A stretch of 5,285 nt of DNA from Lachnospiraceae bacterium. GTDB lineage: Bacteria; Bacillota; Clostridia; Lachnospirales; Lachnospiraceae. Below, piece by piece: positions 1 through 5,285 of this stretch. A model generated the notes under the pieces. That model did not search any database, was not told where the DNA came from, and saw only the letters and a program-made list of their open reading frames with translations. The stretch covers positions 1-5,285 of the forward strand of contig JAAVAG010000194.1 of assembly GCA_014804185.1 (NCBI GenBank), written 5' to 3'. Position numbers and translations under genes: made by a program. The stretch's first letter is position 1. Each line of letters begins with the position of its first letter.

Positions 1-2292
1 ATGACGGATCCGTTCTGCTCCCGTCAGCATTGTCTTCTGCAGCTTCGTTTCCCGCTCTGCCCTCTGCGGCTCTGCCTCTTTCTCTGTCTCTCTTTCGGGA
101 CTTTCCGGCATCAGACAATACAGGAAAGAATCCTGGGCATAGGAGCGCACATCCCATTTCGTGCATTCCTCCTCTTCCGAATACCCTGCCTGCACGGGCA
201 GTATGTTCCCCTCCAGGGCATCATACAACTCCACCCTCCAGGCTCCCGGCACCCGGATCGTCCAGTGTTCTTCCGCCGTCTCATCCAGATTCTGAGGTTT
301 CTCACAGTGGGACAAAAACAGCCAGCGATTCTCTCCGTCCTGTCTCATCTGACTGATCAGATTGGTTGATTTCATGCCGCGTCCGTCACAGACACCGACT
401 GTCCGCCAGGGCTCCAGAGCGGCGTAAACGGCCTGCTTTGTATAGGGAAGAAGGATCCCGTTTTTTTGCAGACTGTCATCCTTTATCGGCGCGGCGTCCA
501 TGTATTCGGGAACCTGTCCCAGCCAGAAAATCTTGCCGCCTTTTCGGGCAAATTCTTTCAAACGGTTTATCGTATTTCCCCTGAGGGTTACGCAGCCGGG
601 TACCACGACCGTCTCATAATGCATAGCCCCTGCGCCGAATCCCCCTTTCCCGTCATCCGGCAGTTCCTCCAACAGAGACTCGGAGATAAAGTCAAAATCA
701 AGCAGACCGCATAACAGCCATCTCGTCAGGTTGGAAAATGCCTCGTCCATTTCCGCCCTTTCCGCTCCGGTTGTCTCCTCACTTCCCCATTTCAGCCAGT
801 AAGACTCAATGGGATGAATGACTCCTATCTTTACAAGGGGCGTCCCCCTTACCAGCGCCGTGTTCAGCCTCGCAAAATAATCCTCTATTTTCTTATATTT
901 CCGATACCAGGGCGACTGATAGCCGATACAGGCGGGATAATCCCGCTTCGCCTCTCCCTCCATGGATACCCAGGCCAGGTGGTGGACCCGGATCGTCACG
1001 CCCAGCGCCGCCTGCCAGTCCCCGGCCATTTTATGTCTTCTGAAATCAAAATCCCAGTTTGTCACACCGTAAAGTTCACTGACCATTCCCTCCCTGGCAT
1101 ACTGGTGCACCGCACTCTGCGCCTGCTTCGCCGTCGTCAGTTCCCGCCAGTCGCAGAGCATGTCTATCCCCGGAATCTGAAAACTGCGGTAAGAGCGCAT
1201 GGCCTCCCCCAGCGCAGCTGTCTGGCTCATCAGCGTGGGTTCCTCCATCATATGCCCGGTCAGAGCCAGCCCATGCTCCTGACACCATTGTCCGATCTGA
1301 TCGGCATAAGCCTGCGCAAACCGCTCCGCAATATGATCATGGTAATGGTATCTTGCCACAGAAACCGGCTTTCCCTCCATCTCCCAGAACACCTCCGGGA
1401 GATGTTCCAGAAAGGATTCCCCATAGGCCGCCCGGTAGGTTTCTTCAAAATCGTCCGTATAAGGAATAAACTGGGCCGTCCTTTCCCCGGCTTTTCCCAG
1501 GCGGCTTTTGTGCAGGAACTGGGGTTCGTCGGTAAAAATAGCCGGAATGTCCTTTCCAAAGGCATCGCCCAGTTTTTCGGCATATTTGTCATGCACTTTT
1601 TCCAGAAAGAATGCAACGGCTCCGGGATCCAGGGTGTTCACATATGCCTGATTGTTGAACCAGGCGCTGTCCCCGGATACCTCCAGGTAAGCATACCAGG
1701 GCTGGTACAGCCCCGGCTGATACAGCCCCGGCTGGCAGCAGTCCGGCCCGTTACTTCCCGCCTGCATCTCCTCTTCATTCCTCCAGGCACGGTAATCAGC
1801 CATGCGTCCGTCCGGATTCAGCCGCACGCCATAGCACATCAGCAGCTGCCGGGAATCACTGCGGATCACATTCGCGGCCGACACGGAGTTTCCTCTCTCC
1901 TCCGGGAAACCTTCTCCGATGGGCTCCGGTGAAAAAATCAGGTAACGCAGCCGGTATTCCTGATGACAAGTCACCAGACCGCCTCCAAACCCCGACGGCC
2001 AGCGGTCTTCATCGTACAGCCAGGTCAGCATGCTCTTTTCGGCAAACTTTTCATGGGCATAAGAAACCAAATCCATAAATTCTTCGCTCATGTAGGGAAT
2101 ATTCATTCCCGTGCGGCAGTGGATATGGGCTCCTCCCATGCCCATCTGACGGAAGTTCTCCGTCTGCTGCGCAATCTGCTCCTTTGTCACACGGCAGTTC
2201 CACGCCCAGAACGGCGCGCCGCGATATTCGCTGGAGGGATTTTGAAATAATTTCCCATCCAGACTCTTTTCCTCTTTTCTTGGATACAGCAT
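1..2292 (-). CDS. GH106-like glycoside hydrolase (alpha-L-rhamnosidase superfamily), C-terminus cut by window edge
   Basis: A continuous frame of 764 codons runs from an ATG at 2292 off the left edge without a stop. The protein opens with a block typical of GH106 and related 'glycosyl hydrolase' proteins: SEYRGAPFWAWN (21-32), GMGGAHIHCRTGM (51-63) and WLYDEDRWPSGFGGG (91-105). The core follows with IFTDEPQF (252-259), GHMMEEP (346-352), VSELYGVTNWDFDF (404-417), KMAGDWQAALGV (421-432) and YQSPWYRKY (458-466). By family knowledge these enzymes invert terminal alpha-L-rhamnosides using two carboxylates and a metal; E256 and E406 are my guesses, not aligned assignments. Residues 580-630 look like the Rossmann-like segment after the barrel. 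Known members usually pass 1000 residues, so roughly a quarter or more is missing. There is no signal peptide, which suggests a cytoplasmic enzyme. The start is set by GGGAGG at 2304-2299, six bases from the ATG. It lies 66 bases downstream of the GtaA-like gene and is probably co-transcribed with it. Rhamnose specificity is unproven, since many relatives have unknown substrates. Confidence 0.87.
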   Translation of the reverse strand, partial: MLYPRKEEKSLDGKLFQNPSSEYRGAPFWAWNCRVTKEQIAQQTENFRQMGMGGAHIHCRTGMNIPYMSEEFMDLVSYAHEKFAEKSMLTWLYDEDRWPSGFGGGLVTCHQEYRLRYLIFSPEPIGEGFPEERGNSVSAANVIRSDSRQLLMCYGVRLNPDGRMADYRAWRNEEEMQAGSNGPDCCQPGLYQPGLYQPWYAYLEVSGDSAWFNNQAYVNTLDPGAVAFFLEKVHDKYAEKLGDAFGKDIPAIFTDEPQFLHKSRLGKAGERTAQFIPYTDDFEETYRAAYGESFLEHLPEVFWEMEGKPVSVARYHYHDHIAERFAQAYADQIGQWCQEHGLALTGHMMEEPTLMSQTAALGEAMRSYRSFQIPGIDMLCDWRELTTAKQAQSAVHQYAREGMVSELYGVTNWDFDFRRHKMAGDWQAALGVTIRVHHLAWVSMEGEAKRDYPACIGYQSPWYRKYKKIEDYFARLNTALVRGTPLVKIGVIHPIESYWLKWGSEETTGAERAEMDEAFSNLTRWLLCGLLDFDFISESLLEELPDDGKGGFGAGAMHYETVVVPGCVTLRGNTINRLKEFARKGGKIFWLGQVPEYMDAAPIKDDSLQKNGILLPYTKQAVYAALEPWRTVGVCDGRGMKSTNLISQMRQDGENRWLFLSHCEKPQNLDETAEEHWTIRVPGAWRVELYDALEGNILPVQAGYSEEEECTKWDVRSYAQDSFLYCLMPESPERETEKEAEPQRAERETKLQKTMLTGAERIRH
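1705..1734 (-). repeat. Two-unit 15-base tandem repeat inside the GH106-like gene
   Basis: The plus strand shows two adjacent 15-base units that share the same 14 bases (tacagccccggctg) and differ only in the first base. In frame they encode QPGLY twice (residues 187-196), followed by a diverged third start, QPWY. Because the unit length is a multiple of three, gain or loss of a copy would keep the frame. It lies in a proline- and aromatic-rich loop between the N-terminal block and the FTDEP motif. Confidence 0.85.
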
Positions 2293-2358
2293 GCTCTTCC
2301 TCCCTTTCAGCCGTTCTCATATATATTCTTTTTCCGGTTCAGCATGATCTGCTCCCCG
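2293..2358 (-). other. 66-base spacer between the two operon genes, with a possible 12-codon ORF
   Basis: The spacer has no terminator-like hairpin and no convincing promoter; the TATATAT run at 2325-2319 has no -35 at a proper distance. This supports co-transcription. Reading on the minus strand, GGGGAG at 2357-2352 sits six bases before an ATG at 2345, which opens a small frame MLNRKKNIYENG ending in TGA at 2309-2307. The stop lies just before the GGGAGG ribosome site of the GH106-like gene. The small frame could be chance, or could load ribosomes to couple translation of the two large genes. Its coding status is unproven. Confidence 0.3.
2299..2304 (-). promoter_or_regulatory. Ribosome binding site of the GH106-like gene
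   Basis: GGGAGG on the minus strand lies six bases from the ATG at 2292. This decides the start, because the next in-frame ATG is codon 50 and would remove the conserved EYRGAPFWAWN block. Confidence 0.75.
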
Positions 2359-4335
2359 TCATCTGTGCTGTCTCTTCTCCGCCATCAGCATGGGCATAAA
2401 GATGCCTCCCTGTACGCTCCTGCCCATGAAGCCGCAGAATTTTCCCGTCTCTGTGTCATACCAGTCCGAAAAAGGAACTCTGGTAGAGGTATTCTCCAGA
2501 TACTGCGCTACAGGGGTGATCAGGCTCGCGGCCTGCTCCCGGGAATCCGCCATGGCGGCGCACCAGAGTATCCAGTCGCTCTTCGTGTAACTCCTGCGGT
2601 TGTCAAGCGGTGTACCAAAGGCGCCCGTTTTGCCGACATACCAGGCCAGTTCCCTCTGATAAACCTCTTCTGAGAAAAGGCCGCTCCCAAAAAACTTATC
2701 CCAGACCAGATTATATTTCAAACTCCAACTCCCGGGCTCTCCGAAAGCCAGCGCGTAATGGTCGCCCAGAAAAGCCCTCTTTTCCCAGTCTGCCGCCATT
2801 TCCTGCGCCTTTTTATGATACTTGTCCGCCTCCTCTTTTCTGCCAAGCCAGGCAGCCAGGCGGGCATATGCTTCGATTCCCATAATCGCCTTGGCGGAAA
2901 GGTTCACATTGTGGGAGAGATGGCCCGCGAAATCGTCCGTACAGAGCTGGTTCCCCGGATCCGCTCCATACTTCAGGAGATATTCCGTCCACTGCTTCAG
3001 CACGTCCATATACGGCGCCGCAAACTCCCCGCTGTCATCCGTCATGCAGACCGCGGCCGTCATCAGCAGCATGTTGCCGCACTCCTCCACCGGCATCTGG
3101 TACATAAAATCATAGATGCCGCCTCCCGCCGGATACTGATAATAGGGAGGAAACACCGCGCCGCCCTCCCCGTTAAAGCCGGTTCCGCCATGTGCTCCGT
3201 TCAGGCCGTATACCTGTCCCCAGGCATAGGGGTAACGTCCCACGTCATGGGGTGCGAAATCAAATTCCCATACATTTGATGCCGCAAACCGGAACACCGG
3301 CCGCAGCATGCCTTTTACCAGTTCCGTATTACGCAGCAGATACAGCGGAACCGACGGATAGCTGACATCCACCGTTCCGATACAGCCGTTGGAGTCGTTT
3401 TCCTTGGACAGGAATATCACATTCCCCTCCTCGTCCTCAATCAGTTTATGGGCGGCAATGGAATGCCGGTAACTCATGTTGCAGAGATATACATAAGCAT
3501 CTCCGCCAATCTTCCCGGCCTTTTCCTCTATCTCGCCGTCCAGTATTTCAGCCCTCCTGCAGACCTCTTCCTTATCCTGAAAAGCCGCGCCCACGGCATC
3601 TAAAATATTGGCATATTCTTTTGTCCAGTAGGCCTTTCTCCACTGTCCGAAATAATTGATGGAGAGCAGATCGTCATAAGCCAGGATCAGGGCGGCCCTC
3701 CCCCGGCCATCCAGCGGGAGCGTCACGCCGAGTTGACGGTTTGCCGCATCATAGGCGGGCTTCCCGTCGGTAGATGCCAGGTAAACATACCCCCAGTCGA
3801 TTGTCACCCTGTCGCCGCTTCCGCCCAGAGGCCGCTGGAAGGCACGCCCCATGGAAGCATAGGAAAACCCGGCTTTCCCCTCTTTTTCCGTGCAGTTTCC
3901 GTCACACCCCACCAGCGGGCTGTCTTTCTGGGACACCAGGTCCGAGGACACAAAAAAGCTGACGTTCACGCTGCAGTCCGCCTTTTTCTCCACCGCAAAG
4001 TCCACATAGGTGCAGGGGCGCGACACCAGCTTTAAATCCTCCAGCAGGAGAGGCGTGGTAAACCTGACCGTCAGTCTTATCTTTTCGTTCTCAAAACGAT
4101 ATACCGTGGCCGTAGCCGTCACCTCAACTTCTTTCTGCTCCACAGGCGCATGGAACTCTCTGTCCCCCAGAAAACTATACGCCGCGCCGTCCACCGTCAC
4201 ATAGCCGCGCAGCTTCTGACGCGCCCCGCTCCAATGCACCGGGTCCCCATCATACAAATGGTCCTCTCCGGACCAGATGGAAAAATAAGGATCGTGTAAA
4301 ACCAGTGGAATACATGCCGCTTTTTTCACTACCAT
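2359..4335 (-). CDS. GtaA-type 'glutaminase' family protein (DUF4964/DUF5127/DUF4965/DUF1793), cytoplasmic
   Basis: A complete protein of 658 residues with the family's domain order: an N-terminal DUF4964-like part with HDPYFSIW (14-21); a DUF5127-like beta-rich region (about 70-265) including DWGYVYLAS (180-188); a DUF4965-like segment (about 275-455) with NDSNGCIGTVDVSYP (313-327), APHDVGRYPYAWGQ (361-374) and MPVEECGNMLLM (414-425); and a DUF1793-like end with TDDFAGHLSHNVNLS (466-480), KYNLVWDKFFG (540-550), TPLDNRRSYTKSDW (575-588), VPFSDWYDTETG (620-631) and RSVQGGIFM (639-647). All the usual motifs appear intact. The family is named for secreted Aspergillus glutaminase GtaA, but its helical part resembles an (alpha/alpha)6 toroid as in many glycosidases. 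Next to a GH106-like gene, a role in glycan or glycoconjugate breakdown is as likely as glutamine hydrolysis. This copy has no signal peptide. The ATG at 4335 follows AGAGGAGGA with a slightly long 10-base gap from GGAGG. It is the first gene of the minus-strand operon. Confidence 0.9.
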   Translation of the reverse strand: MVVKKAACIPLVLHDPYFSIWSGEDHLYDGDPVHWSGARQKLRGYVTVDGAAYSFLGDREFHAPVEQKEVEVTATATVYRFENEKIRLTVRFTTPLLLEDLKLVSRPCTYVDFAVEKKADCSVNVSFFVSSDLVSQKDSPLVGCDGNCTEKEGKAGFSYASMGRAFQRPLGGSGDRVTIDWGYVYLASTDGKPAYDAANRQLGVTLPLDGRGRAALILAYDDLLSINYFGQWRKAYWTKEYANILDAVGAAFQDKEEVCRRAEILDGEIEEKAGKIGGDAYVYLCNMSYRHSIAAHKLIEDEEGNVIFLSKENDSNGCIGTVDVSYPSVPLYLLRNTELVKGMLRPVFRFAASNVWEFDFAPHDVGRYPYAWGQVYGLNGAHGGTGFNGEGGAVFPPYYQYPAGGGIYDFMYQMPVEECGNMLLMTAAVCMTDDSGEFAAPYMDVLKQWTEYLLKYGADPGNQLCTDDFAGHLSHNVNLSAKAIMGIEAYARLAAWLGRKEEADKYHKKAQEMAADWEKRAFLGDHYALAFGEPGSWSLKYNLVWDKFFGSGLFSEEVYQRELAWYVGKTGAFGTPLDNRRSYTKSDWILWCAAMADSREQAASLITPVAQYLENTSTRVPFSDWYDTETGKFCGFMGRSVQGGIFMPMLMAEKRQHR

Positions 4336-4345
4336 ACTATCATTT

Positions 4346-4353
4346 CCTCCTCT
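4346..4353 (-). promoter_or_regulatory. Ribosome binding site of the GtaA-like gene
   Basis: AGAGGAGG on the minus strand precedes the ATG at 4335, with 10 bases between the final GG and the start codon. A nearer ATG at 4342-4340 opens a different frame that stops after four codons (ATG ATA GTA TGG TAG), so the ATG at 4335 is the usable start. The competing ATG may lower initiation slightly. Confidence 0.65.
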
Positions 4354-4417
4354 GCCATATACGCTTCGGCGCAGCTTTTACATGAAACACAGACTGCCGC
4401 CTTTTGATCTTAAGAGC

Positions 4418-4446
4418 ATTATACCAACTGTGATGAGAAAAAAATA
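4418..4446 (-). promoter_or_regulatory. Predicted SigA-type promoter of the glycosidase operon (extended -10)
   Basis: On the minus strand a perfect TATAAT (4423-4418) is preceded by TGG, giving an extended -10 element. At a 17-base spacing the -35 position reads TATTTT, which is poor, as often tolerated with an extended -10. The start point would fall near 4411, leaving a 5' leader of about 75 bases before the GtaA-like gene. An 8-base palindrome, tcttaaga (4408-4415), overlaps the expected start point and could be an operator half, but this is weak evidence. I saw no clear catabolite-repression site. Confidence 0.6.
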
Positions 4447-4464
4447 TACTATGCTGCTAAAATA

Positions 4465-4493
4465 TTGACATTTTCTACTGTGTGCCATACAAT
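4465..4493 (+). promoter_or_regulatory. Predicted strong SigA-type promoter of the sigma-factor operon
   Basis: A consensus -35 TTGACA (4465-4470) is followed, after exactly 17 bases, by TACAAT (4488-4493), one base from consensus. Transcription would begin near 4500 and cross about 140 bases of leader before the sigma-factor gene at 4641. The -35 boxes of this and the opposing promoter are only 18 bases apart, so one bound regulator could affect both. Confidence 0.7.
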
Positions 4494-4515
4494 CGCCGGG
4501 AGATGAGGGTTCCGG

Positions 4516-4572
4516 ATGAAAGTTAAAACACCGCAATCGCGGCGGCCTGCGCATAAAAATCGAAAAATTTGA
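4516..4572 (+). other. Possible 18-residue leader ORF of the sigma operon
   Basis: An ATG at 4516 lies a few bases after GAGGG (4505-4509) and opens a very basic frame, MKVKTPQSRRPAHKNRKI, stopping at TGA 4570-4572. It lies early in the predicted transcript and ends just before the inverted repeat at 4578-4596, as a regulatory leader peptide would. Its codons and composition give no strong coding signal, so it may be chance. Confidence 0.22.
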
Positions 4573-4577
4573 GACCG

Positions 4578-4596
4578 AGTACGGTAAAACCGTACT
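4578..4596 (+). repeat. Perfect 8-base inverted repeat in the sigma-operon leader
   Basis: agtacggt, a three-base aaa loop, then accgtact form a perfect hairpin. No T-tract follows on either strand, so it does not look like an intrinsic terminator. It sits about 45 bases before the sigma-factor start and 80 to 95 bases inside the predicted transcript. It could be an RNA stem controlling translation or a DNA operator. Confidence 0.6.
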
Positions 4597-4626
4597 TAAT
4601 GAGTGAACTGCCTTCAGAATTCATAT

Positions 4627-4632
4627 GAGGAG
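4627..4632 (+). promoter_or_regulatory. Ribosome binding site of the ECF sigma-factor gene
   Basis: GAGGAG lies eight bases before the ATG at 4641. An in-frame TGA at 4626-4628 rules out any earlier start. Two out-of-frame ATGs in the gap (4633 and 4637) open frames that stop almost at once. Confidence 0.75.
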
Positions 4633-4640
4633 ATGCATGC

Positions 4641-5195
4641 ATGGATGACTTAATGATTATCGAACTGTACTTTGCGCGTAACGAACAGGCAATCAAAGAA
4701 ACCGACATGAAATATGGAAATCTGTGTTTTAGCGTGGCAAATAATATATTAAGCAATGAGGAAGGTTCAAAAGAATGCGTAAACGATACATATTTGGGTG
4801 TGTGGAACAGGATACCGCCCACCAGGCCGAATAACTTTATGGCATTTATATGCAAAATAGTCAGAAATTTATCTTTGAAAAAGCTGGATTTCAACTTTGC
4901 GACAAAACGCAGCCAAAATATAACTGTATCTTTTTCGGAATTAGAAGAAATTTTACCCGACAATCGAATTCATCCGGATTATGAGTATGAAGAAATTGGC
5001 CGTTTAATCAGTAATTTCCTGCGACGTGAGAAAAAGGAGGTACGTAACGTCTTTATCCGCAAATATTATTTTTTTGACTCTGTCAAAGATATTGCGGAAC
5101 TATATTCGTTTACCGAGAGCAAAGTAAAAAATATGCTGTATCACACTCGCAACAAGTTGAGAGAATATCTGAAAAAGGAAGGTATTGAGATATGA
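4641..5195 (+). CDS. ECF-type RNA polymerase sigma factor
   Basis: The protein has 184 residues, the usual size for an extracytoplasmic-function sigma factor with regions 2 and 4 only. Region 2 covers about residues 8-80: IIELYFARNEQAI (6-18), KYGNLCFSVANNILSN (24-39), ECVNDTYLGVWNRIPP (45-60) and the -10-reading helix around FMAFICKIVRNLSLKK (66-81). An acidic linker (about 95-118) leads to region 4 (about 120-178), whose helix-turn-helix reads SVKDIAELYSFTESKVKNMLYHTRNKLREYL (starting at residue 147, with the recognition helix near 158-171). It directs core polymerase to a specific set of promoters, probably its own operon and stress or envelope genes. Its regulon cannot be read here. Its stop overlaps the next gene by ATGA, the usual layout for a sigma factor and its regulator. 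Its base composition is clearly AT-richer than the minus-strand operon. Clostridial relatives with a similar N-terminus are common, but I cannot name the subfamily. Confidence 0.9.
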   Translation: MDDLMIIELYFARNEQAIKETDMKYGNLCFSVANNILSNEEGSKECVNDTYLGVWNRIPPTRPNNFMAFICKIVRNLSLKKLDFNFATKRSQNITVSFSELEEILPDNRIHPDYEYEEIGRLISNFLRREKKEVRNVFIRKYYFFDSVKDIAELYSFTESKVKNMLYHTRNKLREYLKKEGIEI

Positions 5196-5285
5196 AAACA
5201 CCCAAATTAGCTCATGCTATTGGATATATTGACGATGAATTGGTATCTGAGGCTATAAAATACAAACCTGCATTGAATAAGTTAA
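5192..5285 (+). CDS. Probable anti-sigma factor or sigma-linked membrane protein, N-terminal fragment only
   Basis: An ATG at 5192 overlaps the sigma-factor stop by four bases (ATGA), which indicates translational coupling. Thirty-one codons are visible before the window ends. The start, MKTPKLAHAIGYIDDELVSE, resembles the short 'AIGYIDDELV.EA' opening of many clostridial proteins encoded right after ECF sigma factors. These usually continue into one transmembrane helix and an external domain and act as anti-sigma factors. No membrane segment is yet visible, so the role rests on position and this short motif. Its AT-rich codon use matches the sigma-factor gene. Confidence 0.6.
   Translation, partial: MKTPKLAHAIGYIDDELVSEAIKYKPALNKL

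Larger units (their letters stand above)
4336..4640. other. Divergent intergenic region, 305 bases
   Basis: This gap between the head-to-head genes holds, from left to right, the short leader of the GtaA-like gene, two back-to-back promoters (4418-4446 minus, 4465-4493 plus), and a plus-strand leader of about 140 bases. That leader contains a possible 18-codon ORF, a small CCGC-AATC-GCGG hairpin (4531-4542) and a perfect 8-base inverted repeat (4578-4596). I see no T-tract terminator on either strand, and no tRNA, insertion sequence or known riboswitch core. Confidence 0.6.

Noticed and set aside
814..1932. A 372-codon open frame on the plus strand
   Set aside because: It lies wholly antisense to the GH106-like gene, whose frame carries conserved family motifs. 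The plus-strand product is rich in R, P, H and L with no recognisable domain, as expected of a shadow frame in GC-rich DNA.
2760..3279. A plus-strand frame of about 170 codons inside the GtaA-like gene
   Set aside because: The minus-strand frame here contains the DUF4965 and DUF1793 signature motifs, and the plus-strand product shows no domain.
4578..4596. The inverted repeat as an intrinsic terminator
   Set aside because: The stem is only moderately GC-rich and is not followed by a T-tract on either strand, and the sigma-factor gene lies directly downstream.
4523..4963. A 146-codon minus-strand open frame opposite the sigma-factor gene
   Set aside because: It is antisense to a clear sigma-70 region 2 sequence, has no convincing ribosome site, and matches no family I recognise.
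5034..5041. AAGGAGGT, a perfect Shine-Dalgarno-like sequence inside the sigma-factor gene
   Set aside because: No ATG, GTG or TTG follows at a usable distance. It encodes part of the Lys/Glu-rich stretch before region 4 and is probably only incidental, perhaps causing a pause.

Overview
The window looks like part of a gut-type Firmicutes (Clostridia, probably Lachnospiraceae) chromosome. That placement is inferred from strong purine-rich Shine-Dalgarno sequences, the style of the ECF sigma/anti-sigma pair, and the pairing of a GH106-like glycosidase with a GtaA-type 'glutaminase' protein lacking a signal peptide. No ribosomal or other phylogenetic marker is present, so it is a guess about the group only.

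Layout. Positions 1-4335 carry two large minus-strand genes that read as one operon. The first gene transcribed (4335 to 2359) encodes a complete 658-residue protein of the DUF4964/DUF5127/DUF4965/DUF1793 family, named after fungal glutaminase GtaA. After 66 bases, the second gene (2292 to beyond position 1) encodes at least 764 residues of a GH106-like glycoside hydrolase, the alpha-L-rhamnosidase superfamily, and is cut by the window edge. Neither protein has a signal peptide, so both should act in the cytoplasm on imported glycans or glycoconjugates.

Positions 4336-4640 form a divergent regulatory region. A minus-strand promoter with an extended -10 (TGG-TATAAT) faces the glycosidase operon. 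A near-consensus plus-strand promoter (TTGACA, 17 bases, TACAAT) faces the other way. The plus-strand transcript would start with a leader of about 140 bases that holds a possible 18-residue leader peptide and a perfect 8-base inverted repeat.

Positions 4641-5285 carry an ECF-type sigma factor of 184 residues. Its stop codon overlaps the start of the next gene (ATGA), which is cut after 31 codons and is probably the cognate anti-sigma factor or another regulator. This half is visibly more AT-rich than the glycosidase operon, so the intergenic region may be a compositional boundary.

I found no RNA genes, insertion sequences, CRISPR arrays or convincing intrinsic terminators. The best leads are the unassigned role of the GtaA-like protein beside a GH106 enzyme, and the structured leader of the sigma operon.
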